Origin: Bacillus thuringiensis
Lineage (GTDB): Bacteria > Bacillota > Bacilli > Bacillales > Bacillaceae_G
Direction of reading: 5' to 3'
DNA length: 64,000 nucleotides
NCBI RefSeq assembly: GCF_001182785.1
Contig: NZ_CP012099.1
Coordinates: forward strand, 4,276,501-4,340,500
In this document: positions 1-10,080 of the stretch, one piece after another
Layout of the letters: each line of letters starts with the position of its first letter
Numbering within the stretch: the first letter of the stretch is position 1
The notes under the pieces: generated by a model
Seen by the model: only the letters and a program-made list of their open reading frames with translations
Databases searched by the model: none
Told to the model about the DNA's origin: nothing
Position numbers and translations under genes: made by a program

Positions 1-248
1 AATACTTCGTACTCCAATAAGCACGGCTGCTGTTTCCAATTATATGTTAAAATCCACTCTGAAAATAAAGGCATTGATAACCCCATCAGATTGGATTCTT
101 GTCTCGCTTCTTGGACAAAACGATCGATGAGACTATGAATTTCTTCCACTTTTCCAAGTGAAAGGTTTCCTTTCACCATCTGCATACGATTGAGCCAATC
201 ATGTCTTGAATGGCGCAATGCATCTATAATTGTCCATTTTTCATTCAT
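1..248 (-). CDS. spo0B: Sporulation phosphotransferase Spo0B (N-terminal part, runs off window)
   Basis: Spo0B passes phosphate from Spo0F to Spo0A in the cytoplasmic phosphorelay that starts sporulation. Only the first 82 codons are inside the window. The start is the ATG at 248, preceded by TAAGGGG. The N-terminal helix carries the motif RHSRHDWLNR; the His before Asp-Trp (residue 16 here) matches the phosphorylated histidine of the family's four-helix-bundle domain. It follows rpmA by about 60 bases with a terminator between. The rpmA-spo0B order is that of Bacillus, where obg usually follows (outside the window). Identification rests on the H-D-W-L-N-R motif and context. Confidence 0.9.
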   Translation of the reverse strand, partial: MNEKWTIIDALRHSRHDWLNRMQMVKGNLSLGKVEEIHSLIDRFVQEARQESNLMGLSMPLFSEWILTYNWKQQPCLLEYEV

Positions 249-270
249 TTAGATACCCCTTAATATAGAA

Positions 271-300
271 AAACTCTAACCTGCACTCAGGTTAGAGTTT
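271..300 (-). terminator. Terminator after rpmA
   Basis: A perfect inverted repeat (AACTCTAACCTG / CAGGTTAGAGTT) around a CACT loop, followed on the minus strand by T residues. It lies between rpmA and spo0B and probably separates or attenuates transcription into spo0B. Confidence 0.85.
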
Positions 301-311
301 TCCGTGAGTTC

Positions 312-602
312 TTATGCTTCTTGAGCAACAGGATATACGCTCACTTGTTTGCGGTCACGGCCAAGACGCTCAAAGCGTACTACGCCGTCAACTTTCGCGT
401 ATAAAGTGTCATCGCCACCACGACCAACGTTAACACCTGGATAAATTTTTGTACCGCGTTGACGGTAAAGAATTGAACCACCTGAAACCGTTTGACCATC
501 TGCGCGTTTAGCACCAAGACGTTTTGACTGAGAGTCACGACCGTTCTTTGTACTACCTACACCTTTCTTAGATGCGAAAAACTGAAGATCTAATCTTAAC
601 AT
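312..602 (-). CDS. rpmA: 50S ribosomal protein L27 (pre-protein with cleaved N-terminal extension)
   Basis: L27 is a large-subunit protein near the peptidyl-transferase centre. The 96-residue product begins [14 protein letters not shown]. In Firmicutes the short extension ending in two Phe is removed by the cysteine protease Prp to expose the mature N-terminus beginning A-S-K-K-G. The body carries the family signature [10 protein letters not shown] at about residues 42-51. The gene encoding the Prp-family protease lies 3 bases upstream in the operon, so processing enzyme and substrate are made together. Identification is secure. Confidence 0.97.
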   Translation of the reverse strand: MLRLDLQFFASKKGVGSTKNGRDSQSKRLGAKRADGQTVSGGSILYRQRGTKIYPGVNVGRGGDDTLYAKVDGVVRFERLGRDRKQVSVYPVAQEA

Positions 603-605
603 ACG

Positions 606-950
606 TTACACCTCCTGCACTTTTTCTATTAAACGGATATACTTTCCGTAATCAAGTTCGATCGTCTTAAGCGAAACAACCAATCCTTCTAAAAGTATCT
701 GTGCTTTTTCTGCTGCATGAACGTCTAAATCATTAGGCAATTCATACGTTAAGAATCCGCCATCACTTCCGAGTTCAATAGTTGCCTGCACATTACAAAG
801 TTCTTCCACTGCATTTATAGAACCAAACACAACCGCTGTAGTTCCAGCACAGACAAGGTCTTGTCCATGTGGCGCATAATCGGCATGTCCAGTCATTTTA
901 AATGATTGGATACTTCCTAATTTCGTGCGACTTATCGTAATTTTAATCAT
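606..950 (-). CDS. prp: Ribosomal-processing cysteine protease Prp (YsxB)
   Basis: A 114-residue protein of the Prp family, which cuts the N-terminal extension of ribosomal protein L27. The catalytic pair is visible: His22 in G-H-A-D-Y and Cys34 in L-V-C-A-G. Both positions agree with those described for the family in Staphylococcus aureus. It sits between rplU and rpmA, as in most Firmicutes, with 11 bases to rplU and 3 to rpmA, so the three are one transcript. The gene was long annotated only as a conserved hypothetical (ysxB). Confidence 0.93.
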   Translation of the reverse strand: MIKITISRTKLGSIQSFKMTGHADYAPHGQDLVCAGTTAVVFGSINAVEELCNVQATIELGSDGGFLTYELPNDLDVHAAEKAQILLEGLVVSLKTIELDYGKYIRLIEKVQEV

Positions 951-961
951 GTTAACCAGAA

Positions 962-1270
962 TTAAGCGTTGATAGCTTCAACAACTAGCTTAGTGTAAGG
1001 TTGACGATGACCTTGTTTCTTACGATTGTTCTTTTTCGCTTTGTATTTGAAAACGATGATTTTCTTAGCGCGACCTTGTTTTTCAACTTTCGCAGTAACT
1101 GTTGCACCTTCTACAACTGGGCTACCAACTTTAACGTTTTCGCCACCAACGAAAAGAACTTTGTCAAAAGTAACAGTTTCACCAGCTTCAACATCTAATT
1201 TTTCAATGTAGATTGCTTGACCAGCTTCAACTTTAATTTGTTTTCCACCTGTTTCGATAATTGCGTACAT
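962..1270 (-). CDS. rplU: 50S ribosomal protein L21
   Basis: L21 (102 residues) binds 23S rRNA in the large subunit. The start [11 protein letters not shown] and the C-terminal block [12 protein letters not shown] are typical of the family, and the length is normal. It is the first gene of the rplU-prp-rpmA operon. A strong RBS (AGAGGAGGTG) precedes the ATG at 1270, and a structured leader and promoter lie upstream. Confidence 0.97.
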
Positions 1271-1394
1271 ACTTGCACCTCCTCTTAATTACTAAGACTC
1301 GCCAAAAACGAGGTAGACATAAATGCCTTTAGGGAACCTGTCTTGTGCGGTTGTAGCATATAGCCGTTTAGGTGCTATAAACTATAACATAAAG
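1271..1394 (-). ncRNA. L21 leader (autoregulatory mRNA leader of rplU)
   Basis: About 125 bases of transcribed leader separate the rplU promoter from its RBS. Bacillus rplU leaders of this size form a conserved RNA structure (L21 leader family) thought to bind excess L21. Several complementary stretches are present, but I did not fold it. The call depends mainly on position and length. A covariance-model search would decide it. Confidence 0.55.
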
Positions 1395-1424
1395 ATGTTA
1401 CCATAATTCATTGAGTATTGTCAA
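1395..1424 (-). promoter_or_regulatory. SigmaA-type promoter of the rplU operon
   Basis: On the minus strand TTGACA (1419-1424) is followed after 18 bases by TAACAT (1395-1400). The -35 is perfect and the -10 matches four of six positions. It points into the L21 leader. Confidence 0.7.
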
Positions 1425-1439
1425 TGAATCTTCTACTAA

Positions 1440-2828
1440 CTATTTTTTCCGTTCTACAATTTCTTTTTTACTTCCAAAACGGATAATAGCGTACTTTTCG
1501 ATAATATCATCTTTGAAATAAATTTCAAATGGAATATTTTTTTGTAATTCTTTTTGCAAAAATTGTTTTTGCAGTTCTTTAGGCGCAGCGATTAATACTG
1601 CCTCATCCTCTATGTTGCCATATGTGATTAATTCTCTCTCTAGCTCATACGCAATTGTTTCATACGACATTACATAACCCGTCGCTTTGCAAGATACACA
1701 CTCTTCTAGTAATACGTCACGTAAAGAATGTTTTTTACGTTTTCGTGTCATCTCCAAAATTCCTAACTCAGTAAATCCAAGCACTCTTGTATAAGTACGA
1801 TCATCTTTCATAGCAGCTATGAGACATTCTCTTACCTTTTCTTTATCTTCTCTTTTTTTCATATTAATAAAATCAATTAATATCATACCACCAATATCAC
1901 GAAGTCTTAATTGGCGTGCAATTTCTTCAGCTGCCATCTCATTTGTGCGAAGTACTGTATCTTGTAAATTTTGTTTTCCAGTAAACTTGCCCGTATTCAC
2001 ATCAATTACAGTCATCGTCTCCATTTGCTCTACAATTAAATAAGCACCATTTGGAAGCCACACAATTTTTTGGAGTGCTTTCTCAATTTCACGCTCTATT
2101 CCAAAATGGTTAAACATCGAAGACTTTTCATTATAAAAAGATACTTTTTCTTTTCCAACTTTGTCTTCTAATTCTTTTACTATACTTCTTGTATCTACAA
2201 CTACTTTTTCAATTGTTTCAATTGGGTTCTCTTGAAATACACGATCTAAAAAGGTCGCCGGTCGATGAAGTAATAACGGCGCCTTCCCTTGATTCTCTTT
2301 TCTTTTTAACTCTTCATACAACTGTTGTAACCCTTGCATTTCAGCTTGTATTTCTTCAATTTCCCCTTTTTCAGAGGCAGAGCGGAAAATGTAACCTCCC
2401 GTTCCTTCTACTTCAATTTCAAGTAACTGTTGTCTTCTTTTATTATTTTTTATTTTCCGAGAAACAGCTCGCATCTCATCAAACGGCATATAAACGACAT
2501 ATTTCCCGGTAAATTCTATATTCGCTGTCAACTTAGGCCCTTTCGTATCAATTGCCTCTTTCACAACTTGTACGAGTATCGCTTGCCCTTCATGTATACG
2601 ATAAGAAGCTGGTACATCATCGTATGAAAGATACGCATGTTTTTCTAAACCGATGTTTACAAAAGCTGCGTTCATTCCAGCAATTGTTCTTACGATACGT
2701 CCAACATAAATATGCCCAACAATTTCTTGCTCTTCATTACGTTTCCATAAAAACTCAACAATCTTGTTCTTCTCTTCAATTGCAACGCGCTTTTCCGAAC
2801 CAGCGTAATTCACATATAACGTTTTCAA
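1440..2828 (-). CDS. rng: Ribonuclease G/E family endoribonuclease
   Basis: A 462-residue RNase E/G catalytic core. An S1-like RNA-binding segment is near residues 38-75 (G-H-I-Y-V-G-R-I-V-R). The metal-binding aspartates lie in V-I-D-V-N-T-G and I-L-I-D-F-I-N, and a CxxC zinc-link (E-C-V-S-C) is near residue 378. It lacks the long C-terminal scaffold of enterobacterial RNase E, so it resembles RNase G. The start is TTG at 2828 after GAGGAAAT. B. subtilis has no RNase E/G and relies on RNase Y and J, so this gene marks a difference between the groups. It lies just outside mre/min/spoIVF, reminiscent of mreBCD-maf-rng in enterics. Confidence 0.93.
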   Translation of the reverse strand: MKTLYVNYAGSEKRVAIEEKNKIVEFLWKRNEEQEIVGHIYVGRIVRTIAGMNAAFVNIGLEKHAYLSYDDVPASYRIHEGQAILVQVVKEAIDTKGPKLTANIEFTGKYVVYMPFDEMRAVSRKIKNNKRRQQLLEIEVEGTGGYIFRSASEKGEIEEIQAEMQGLQQLYEELKRKENQGKAPLLLHRPATFLDRVFQENPIETIEKVVVDTRSIVKELEDKVGKEKVSFYNEKSSMFNHFGIEREIEKALQKIVWLPNGAYLIVEQMETMTVIDVNTGKFTGKQNLQDTVLRTNEMAAEEIARQLRLRDIGGMILIDFINMKKREDKEKVRECLIAAMKDDRTYTRVLGFTELGILEMTRKRKKHSLRDVLLEECVSCKATGYVMSYETIAYELERELITYGNIEDEAVLIAAPKELQKQFLQKELQKNIPFEIYFKDDIIEKYAIIRFGSKKEIVERKK

Positions 2829-2875
2829 AATTATTTCCTCACTTTATAATCTTCTTTGCTTTTACAATAATAAAA

Positions 2876-2901
2876 GGTTAGTGCTATCGTCAACACTAAC
2901 C
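2876..2901 (-). terminator. Terminator overlapping the end of spoIVFB
   Basis: Inverted repeat GGTTAGTG / CACTAACC with a 10-base loop, followed on the minus strand by TTTTATT. The upstream arm covers the last codons and stop of spoIVFB. Confidence 0.7.
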
Positions 2902-3756
2902 GATTAATTCTTCAACTGATGAAGTTGTTCGTTTTTCAGTAAAATATGCATAGAGCAATTCATTTTCATCCAATGTGTAATGCTCTTTATATTTTCCACG
3001 GACGATAATAGAATGCTTATATCCTCTACGAAATTTTGTGAATATCTTATATAAATGATCTTCTGATTGCACTTCAATAGGTGCAATCTTTTCAATCCCT
3101 CTTTTATTTCCATAATAACGTTCTAATAAAAAACGCATAAATGCATACCGTCTTTGTTTCCACTCTTGATATAACGACACTGCCAAAAATATGAGTAGTA
3201 CCCACATCATAATATTGTTACTATTCCAGAGCAACTGCCATCCTAATATTACACCCAAAAAAACACATGACAATTTCATCATCTTTTCATGTGCTTGTAA
3301 ATAAGGAAAACGATATGATAGTATATTAAACAATACTTTCCCGCCATCTAACGGCCAAATAGGGAGTAAATTAAACGCTAAAATAATTATATTATTCCAC
3401 ATAAAGAAATAATATAACTCTGCATTCAGCCAACCGGCTTCAAACAACATATAACCTACCAGCATCATCCAAACATGTTGAATCGGTCCTGCAATTACGA
3501 CAACAAGTTCCTCTTTCAATGACTTATTACCATGTTCCTCAAGCTCGGCGACACCACCAAACGGCAAAAGCTGAATTCTTTTTATACGCCAATTATAGTG
3601 TGCTGCTGCAAAAGCATGCCCAAGTTCATGAATAAGAACGATACAAAATAACAGTAGTAACTCTTTAAAACGTGCAGTAAAAATACCAATGACAATAATA
3701 ACCCAAAATAATGGATGCACGGAAATTTTCGTTAAAACGTCCCTATATTTAATCAA
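2896..3756 (-). CDS. spoIVFB: SpoIVFB, site-2 intramembrane metalloprotease for pro-sigmaK
   Basis: A 286-residue polytopic membrane zinc protease in the outer forespore membrane that removes the pro-sequence of sigmaK and so switches on late mother-cell genes. The metal ligands are visible: H43-E44-x-x-H47 in I-H-E-L-G-H, and D137 in W-P-L-D-G-G. These are the same numbers as in the B. subtilis enzyme. Four or more hydrophobic segments lie in the first 200 residues, and the C-terminal soluble part resembles a CBS-like domain. The start overlaps the end of spoIVFA by 8 bases, indicating translational coupling with its regulator. Confidence 0.95.
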   Translation of the reverse strand: MIKYRDVLTKISVHPLFWVIIVIGIFTARFKELLLLFCIVLIHELGHAFAAAHYNWRIKRIQLLPFGGVAELEEHGNKSLKEELVVVIAGPIQHVWMMLVGYMLFEAGWLNAELYYFFMWNNIIILAFNLLPIWPLDGGKVLFNILSYRFPYLQAHEKMMKLSCVFLGVILGWQLLWNSNNIMMWVLLIFLAVSLYQEWKQRRYAFMRFLLERYYGNKRGIEKIAPIEVQSEDHLYKIFTKFRRGYKHSIIVRGKYKEHYTLDENELLYAYFTEKRTTSSVEELIG

Positions 3757-4495
3757 ATGATATCACCTGGATCGGATCAATAAATTTTTCATTCTTTTTT
3801 ATCGCAAAATAAAACTTTCCATTTTTATCATTTGTATCATTACTCACCGTTCCAATTTTTTGTTTTTTTGAAACGTAATCATATAATTTCACTGACATAT
3901 CGTTTAAGTTTGCATACCATGACTCCGTACCATCTGCATGTTGAATTTGAACTGTATTTCCAAGTTCCTCTTTCTTACCCGCAAAAACAACTAATCCTTC
4001 ATTCACTGACTCAACTGTTGCATTTGTAGCTGTTTGGACAAATACACCTTGGCCATTTTTTTGAAACCCTTGCATTACCTTTCCAGAAGCAGGAATTGCA
4101 TAATCTTTTTGCTGAATACTTCCTTCTTTTTTCTCGTTTGGCGAATAGAATACGAGCGGTTTTCCAAATTGCTTTTCGTACCATTTCGCTACAGTAGCAA
4201 ACTGAAATTCCTCTTTCATCACTTTTTCTGTAACAGCTTTAGCTCCATTGAATGAAGAAGGAGCATTCTTATATAAAATAGCAACCGAAAGAACTAATAT
4301 TGCTGATAATAAAACTTTGAAGAAAAAGACTTCCTTTCGAAATAAAGGATGCATTTCCTTTTCTCCATCTTCAATAAATACTGTTTCGCTATCAAAATTC
4401 CCTCCGGTAAAATACTGCTCTTCCTCCATCCTTTCTTGCTCGGCCTTCCTTTTTGCAATCCGCTTTTTAATTTCTTCTACGCGTCTATTCTTCAT
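3749..4495 (-). CDS. spoIVFA: SpoIVFA, regulator and anchor of SpoIVFB
   Basis: A 248-residue single-pass membrane protein that stabilises and inhibits SpoIVFB until the SpoIVB signal arrives. It has a charged cytoplasmic N-terminus, one transmembrane helix near residues 57-75, and a C-terminal LytM/M23-like fold (V-V-F-A-G-K-K-E-E-L-G-N-T-V-Q-I-Q-H near residue 168). The metal ligands of active M23 peptidases are not all present, as expected for this inactive family. The RBS AAAGGAG lies before the ATG at 4495, and the gene overlaps spoIVFB. Confidence 0.92.
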   Translation of the reverse strand: MKNRRVEEIKKRIAKRKAEQERMEEEQYFTGGNFDSETVFIEDGEKEMHPLFRKEVFFFKVLLSAILVLSVAILYKNAPSSFNGAKAVTEKVMKEEFQFATVAKWYEKQFGKPLVFYSPNEKKEGSIQQKDYAIPASGKVMQGFQKNGQGVFVQTATNATVESVNEGLVVFAGKKEELGNTVQIQHADGTESWYANLNDMSVKLYDYVSKKQKIGTVSNDTNDKNGKFYFAIKKNEKFIDPIQVISFD

Positions 4496-4599
4496 ACTGT
4501 CTCCTTTCTTTCGTTAAGCTAATTTCAATAGAAACAGTTGTATACAGTTTGTACATATGTATGAGCTAAGAAAGAAAGATATTCGTGTGAAGAAAAAAG

Positions 4600-4630
4600 A
4601 AAGCACTTCGCATATATGCGAAGTGCTCTT
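4600..4630 (-). terminator. Terminator after minD
   Basis: A perfect palindromic stem (AGCACTTCGCAT / ATGCGAAGTGCT, 4602-4627) followed on the minus strand by TTTCTTTTTTC. It ends the mreBCD-minCD transcript. Confidence 0.88.
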
Positions 4631-5426
4631 AACGGATTCCAAAGAAGTTTTTCACCTTTGCAAATACCGATACCTTTTCTTGTTCAAATGCTTGTAATGG
4701 TACATTCTCACCTAACAAGCGTCTTGCAATATTACGATAAGCCAACGCTGCTTTTCCGCTTGGTTGCAACGCCACAGGTTCACCTGTATTTGTAGCTCGA
4801 ATAACTTCATCGTCATCTTCGACAACACCAAGAAGCTCGATTGACAATGTACGTACAATTTCATCAACATCTAACATATCCTGTTCATGAAGCATATGAC
4901 TACGTACACGGTTAATAACAAGTTTCGGTGGTTCAATATCCTCTTTTTCTAAAAGCCCAATAATACGATCCGCATCGCGCATTGAGGATACTTCTGGCGT
5001 CGTAACAACGATTGCTTTATCCGCACCAGCTACCGCATTTTTAAACCCCTGCTCAATCCCCGCAGGACAATCAATTAATATGTAATCATAATCTTGACGT
5101 AATACTTGTATTAATTCATCCATTTGTTCAGGTGTTACCGCTGATTTATCACTCGTTTGTGCTGCAGGTAATAAATAAAGATCATCAAAACGTTTATCTT
5201 TAATAAGAGCCTGAGGTAAACGGCAACGCCCTTCAACGACATCAACAAGATCAAATACAATACGATTTTCCAGCCCCATTACTACGTCTAAATTTCGAAG
5301 ACCGATATCTGTGTCAATTAAGCACACTTTCTTTCCAGATAACGCTAGGGCCGTACCAATGTTCGCAGACGTTGTAGTTTTACCTACTCCGCCTTTTCCA
5401 GATGTAATTACTATTGCCTCTCCCAC
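4629..5426 (-). CDS. minD: Septum site-determining ATPase MinD
   Basis: A 265-residue ParA/MinD-type ATPase that binds the membrane as an ATP dimer and carries MinC to block division away from mid-cell. The deviant Walker A motif S-G-K-G-G-V-G-K-T-T is at residues 9-18. The C-terminal amphipathic membrane-targeting helix (V-F-A-K-V-K-N-F-F-G-I-R) is present. It starts 2 bases after the minC stop. The length is normal. Confidence 0.96.
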   Translation of the reverse strand: MGEAIVITSGKGGVGKTTTSANIGTALALSGKKVCLIDTDIGLRNLDVVMGLENRIVFDLVDVVEGRCRLPQALIKDKRFDDLYLLPAAQTSDKSAVTPEQMDELIQVLRQDYDYILIDCPAGIEQGFKNAVAGADKAIVVTTPEVSSMRDADRIIGLLEKEDIEPPKLVINRVRSHMLHEQDMLDVDEIVRTLSIELLGVVEDDDEVIRATNTGEPVALQPSGKAALAYRNIARRLLGENVPLQAFEQEKVSVFAKVKNFFGIR

Positions 5427-5428
5427 AG

Positions 5429-6115
5429 CTATACAATTCCCCTTTCTAACTTTGTTAAATTAGGTCTAAGATGAGTGAGAAGTTGCAGGCGATCGACAAC
5501 AATGTGATTGTTCTCATTAATATACGCACATTCTGCCGCCTCCGCTCCGTCTTCTTTCTCTTCCGGAGCCCGCATTGCCACATCACTAATTCGAAGTTGC
5601 ATCGGGTTCATAACAGATGCAGCGATTACAGCATCCGAATCCCCATAATACCCAGCATGCGCAATTCCTCTTAATGATCCTACAACAAAAATATTCCCCC
5701 CAGCGATAACCGTTCCGCCTGGATTAACATCTCCAATTAACAACAAATTTCCTTTTACATGTAAAACTTGTCCAGAGCGAACAATTTTGGAAATAGGGAC
5801 AATTTCTGTTTCTTCTTTCCAAGCTATTGCTTCTGCTTTAGTGATAACATCACTTTCAATTGAATCCACAACAAGATTCTTTTTATTACGAATTAACGTA
5901 CGAATCTCTTCTTGTTGGACTTCTGTTAAATAACGATTTCCTACTTTCACATGCACTTCAATTAAAGAGCGCCCATCACCATCGTAGTAATGTGTAGAAA
6001 GTTTTTCGTCTAATTCCATCAATAATTCTGAGAATGAACAACAATCATCTAAATGAAGCGTTATCCCATCTTTTGTCCCTTTTATCGTTACATTTTGTTG
6101 CTTTTTTTCTTCCAC
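5429..6115 (-). CDS. minC: Septum site-determining protein MinC
   Basis: MinC (228 residues) inhibits FtsZ polymerisation when recruited by MinD. The N-terminal domain covers roughly residues 1-105. The C-terminal beta-helix domain follows, with the glycine-rich repeats G-D-V-N-P-G-G and [13 protein letters not shown] that mediate dimerisation and MinD binding. It lies between mreD and minD in the usual Bacillus order. Confidence 0.95.
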   Translation of the reverse strand: MEEKKQQNVTIKGTKDGITLHLDDCCSFSELLMELDEKLSTHYYDGDGRSLIEVHVKVGNRYLTEVQQEEIRTLIRNKKNLVVDSIESDVITKAEAIAWKEETEIVPISKIVRSGQVLHVKGNLLLIGDVNPGGTVIAGGNIFVVGSLRGIAHAGYYGDSDAVIAASVMNPMQLRISDVAMRAPEEKEDGAEAAECAYINENNHIVVDRLQLLTHLRPNLTKLERGIV

Positions 6116-6150
6116 TAAAGTTCACCCCACCGATTCAATTCGACATAAAA

Positions 6151-6696
6151 TTAGAAAATCCTTTTTTCTTTTTCTTCCATCGCTTTTGAAAGACGCACTA
6201 TATATCGTCTCAGTGGGAAACAAACTATCAATAAGAAAATAGCATTTAACAATAAAGTAGAAAGGAGACGATCTGTGAAAAAGACATGCGCCGGCATATG
6301 AGTACGTCCTAACAAAGTTAAGAATCCATACACATAATACTCTAGTGCTACAATGCTAGCTAATATGATAGAAACAACAATAAATAAATTCAATTGTAAT
6401 ACTTTCATCACACTATAAACTAAATAAGCTAAAATCGGATAAGCAAAAATATATATCCCGACAAGTTCTGTGTATACGGTATCAAATAAGAAGCCAAATA
6501 ATAGTCCGTAATAAATCCCTTGGACCGGACTATAATACACTGTAATAAAACATAAGACGATTATAAAGAAATGCGGTGCTGCTATACTGTCTTTCCAAAA
6601 CACATCCGTTGGAACAACTGTAGCAAACATATTTTCAAATAGAAACACAAAAAGGAGCAAAAGAGGAAGAGCTGCTCTTTTTAATATCTTCATCAT
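6151..6696 (-). CDS. mreD: Rod shape-determining membrane protein MreD
   Basis: A 181-residue, highly hydrophobic protein with about five to six transmembrane helices, the size expected for MreD. MreD is part of the elongasome that couples MreB filaments to lateral wall synthesis. Recognition is by membrane topology and position, 14 bases after mreC and before minC. The RBS GGAGAAGAAG precedes an ATGATG start. Confidence 0.92.
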   Translation of the reverse strand: MMKILKRAALPLLLLFVFLFENMFATVVPTDVFWKDSIAAPHFFIIVLCFITVYYSPVQGIYYGLLFGFLFDTVYTELVGIYIFAYPILAYLVYSVMKVLQLNLFIVVSIILASIVALEYYVYGFLTLLGRTHMPAHVFFTDRLLSTLLLNAIFLLIVCFPLRRYIVRLSKAMEEKEKRIF

Positions 6697-6710
6697 CTCT
6701 TCTTCTCCTC

Positions 6711-7568
6711 CTATTCTAATGGCGCTGAAGGTGTTGCACGTTTAGCAACCGTAATATGCTCTACGTCATTTAAATCAGCGGCAGGTTTTACATAAGCTGT
6801 TTTTGTTAAGCCATATGCATCCGGCTGAACATCAACGATTTTTCCAATTACAAGACCTTTCGGGAAAATATCACCAAGTCCAGATGTTACAACTAGTTGA
6901 TCTTTTGCTACCGGTGCATCAGAGCCAATCTTTGTGAAAAGAAGTAATTGTTTTTCTTTGTCATAACCTTCAATCAAACCAAAGATTTTCTCTTGCCCTT
7001 GTACAATAGCAGAAACGCGATTTGTTCGGCTCATAGAACTTAGTAATTCTACTGATGATGTAAACTGAGATACACTTTTCACTCTTCCAACTAACCCTTG
7101 TGAAGTTACTACAGCCATATCTTTTTTAATTCCTTGCTGTGCCCCTTTATCAATTCCAATTAAATCGTACCATTTATCTGGATTACGAGAAACAACAGTA
7201 GCTGGAATTTCAGTATACCCGCTATTTAACTCTTTCTTACCAGTTAGCTCTTGTAGCTTCTTGTTATCATCTTCTAATTGTTTTACTTTCCCTGATAGAC
7301 CTGCATAATTATCTAATTTTGCTTTTAATTCTTTATTCTCTTCATACGTGCGCTTTACATCCTCTACATTTTCGAAGAATCCAGCTACGTATTTCGCTGG
7401 CTTTTGGAATACACGTTCTACAACACCGACAGTGTCTTTAACAAACTGCTCTGGCCATGTTAAACTGTTCCGTTCTTTCAATGAGATTCCAATCAATGCC
7501 ACGAGAAGAATAATACTAACCAACAAAACAATTAATCTTTTGTTTAAGAAAAACTGTGGCACGTTCAC
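6711..7568 (-). CDS. mreC: Rod shape-determining protein MreC
   Basis: A 285-residue bitopic protein with an N-terminal cytoplasmic stub and a transmembrane helix at about residues 10-28. A coiled coil at about 70-110 (E-N-K-E-L-K-A-K-L) precedes the two beta-barrel extracytoplasmic domain that organises the elongation machinery. The segment D-K-G-A-Q-Q-G-I-K-K-D-M-A-V and the later G-L-V-G-R-V are typical. It lies between mreB and mreD. Confidence 0.95.
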   Translation of the reverse strand: MNVPQFFLNKRLIVLLVSIILLVALIGISLKERNSLTWPEQFVKDTVGVVERVFQKPAKYVAGFFENVEDVKRTYEENKELKAKLDNYAGLSGKVKQLEDDNKKLQELTGKKELNSGYTEIPATVVSRNPDKWYDLIGIDKGAQQGIKKDMAVVTSQGLVGRVKSVSQFTSSVELLSSMSRTNRVSAIVQGQEKIFGLIEGYDKEKQLLLFTKIGSDAPVAKDQLVVTSGLGDIFPKGLVIGKIVDVQPDAYGLTKTAYVKPAADLNDVEHITVAKRATPSAPLE

Positions 7569-7603
7569 ACCCTCTTAATTTCACTGATTTTTATTTTGCA
7601 ATA

Positions 7604-8647
<1,044 letters not shown>

Positions 8648-8780
8648 TCACGGACTCATTTTTTCTTACTTTATATTATAAAAACAGTACGTTTTTTATA
8701 TCTTTATCCTTTTTGTAGATAAATTTCTACAAAAAACTCATAAATCACATTATAAAACAAAATAAGTAAAAAGCATAGTC

Positions 8781-9458
8781 TTAAATATGACCTTTTTCCT
8801 TTAAACTCACGAATTTATGGTCACCTATTATAATATGATCAAGCACTTCAATTCCGATAATCTGGCCACATTCTACTAAGCGTTTTGTTACTTCAATATC
8901 TTCACGGCTCGGCGTGGGGTCTCCTGAGGGATGGTTATGGAGACATATGATAGAGGCTGCTGCACGACGGAAGGCTTCTTTAAAAACTTCCCTTGGGTGT
9001 ACAATTGACGTGTTTAAACTTCCAATAAAGATCGTTTGCCTATGTATAACTTGATTTTTTGTATTTAAATATAAACAAACAAAATGCTCTTGTTGTAAAA
9101 AACGCATTTCTTCCATCATGTATTTCGCACAATCTTCTGGACTTCGAATACTATATCTATTTTGATATTCTAAACGTACCATTCTTCTACCTAGTTCAAA
9201 GGCCGCCATAAGTTGCGATGCCTTTGAAATCCCAACACCATGTATACTAATTAGCTCTTCTAATGTTGCATCTTTCAACATACGCAAGCCATCAAATTGG
9301 TGTAAAATTTTATCCGACAACTTTAAAACTGTTTCTTCTTTAGAACCTGTTCTGAGCAACACTGCGAGAAGCTCTCGATTTGATAAACTTCCAGCACCTT
9401 CTAACAATAAACGCTCCCGTGGTTGTTCTTCTCTTACAACATCACGAATACCGTTCAT
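8781..9458 (-). CDS. radC: RadC/JAB family protein
   Basis: A 225-residue RadC-family protein with an N-terminal helix-hairpin-helix-like region (I-H-G-V-G-I-S-K-A near residue 72) and a JAB/MPN metalloprotease-like domain. The zinc-ligand pattern H174-N-H176-P-S-G followed by D187 is intact. Its biological role is uncertain; the old link to DNA repair is not well supported. It lies between maf and mreB as in other bacilli, with a 157-base gap before mreB. Confidence 0.93.
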   Translation of the reverse strand: MNGIRDVVREEQPRERLLLEGAGSLSNRELLAVLLRTGSKEETVLKLSDKILHQFDGLRMLKDATLEELISIHGVGISKASQLMAAFELGRRMVRLEYQNRYSIRSPEDCAKYMMEEMRFLQQEHFVCLYLNTKNQVIHRQTIFIGSLNTSIVHPREVFKEAFRRAAASIICLHNHPSGDPTPSREDIEVTKRLVECGQIIGIEVLDHIIIGDHKFVSLKEKGHI

Positions 9459-9504
9459 CTCTCCACCCCTTTATTTGTTCTCTCAAAGAAAACCCCATGC
9501 AATT

Positions 9505-10080
9505 TTACGCATGGGTTACATCAATATCAAATTGTTTTAATTCCCGAACGAGACGTGCAATTGGTAAGCCAACTACACTATAGTAGTCCCCTTGAATATG
9601 TTGAACGAAAATAGACCCTTTACCTTGAATCCCATAACTACCTGCTTTATCAAGAGGTTCTTTCGACGCGACGTATGTATCAATTTCCTCTTCTGTTAAT
9701 TCCCAAAACGTAACTTCTGTACGCTCATAAAAAGTAACCGTTTTTTCTTTTGATATAATCGCAACACCTGTATACACTTCATGTGTTTTCCCTGATAGTA
9801 ATTGTAACATCTCTTTCGCCTCATCCTCATTAGAAGGCTTACCAAGAATACGCGACTCATATGTAACAATTGTATCTGCACCTAACACAATGTGATCACT
9901 ATTATTTTCTGCAACCGCTGATGCTTTTTGCAAGGCAAGCGACATTACAATATCAGAAGGCGATGAATATGCACCAATTGTTTCCTCTACTTCACTTACA
10001 ACGATTTCAAATGGTACGCTAGCTAACTCAAGCAATTCCTTCCTCCGAGGTGACCCTGAAGCTAAAATTATTTTTTTCAT
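9505..10080 (-). CDS. maf: Maf-like nucleoside triphosphate pyrophosphatase
   Basis: A 191-residue house-cleaning enzyme hydrolysing non-canonical or modified nucleotides such as dTTP/UTP analogues. The signature [11 protein letters not shown] is at residues 6-16, the acidic E-V-E-E-T follows near 31, and G-A-D-T-I-V lies mid-protein. The ATG at 10080 has a strong RBS (GGAAGGAG). An in-frame upstream GTG at 10101 lacks one, so I start at 10080. The Maf family has also been linked to septum arrest in Bacillus. Confidence 0.93.
   Translation of the reverse strand: MKKIILASGSPRRKELLELASVPFEIVVSEVEETIGAYSSPSDIVMSLALQKASAVAENNSDHIVLGADTIVTYESRILGKPSNEDEAKEMLQLLSGKTHEVYTGVAIISKEKTVTFYERTEVTFWELTEEEIDTYVASKEPLDKAGSYGIQGKGSIFVQHIQGDYYSVVGLPIARLVRELKQFDIDVTHA

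Noticed and set aside
8710..8735. Inverted repeat TTTTTGTAGA / TCTACAAAAA upstream of mreB as a terminator for radC
   Set aside because: The stem is almost wholly A-T and weak, and no T run separates it clearly; it may be part of the mreB promoter region instead.
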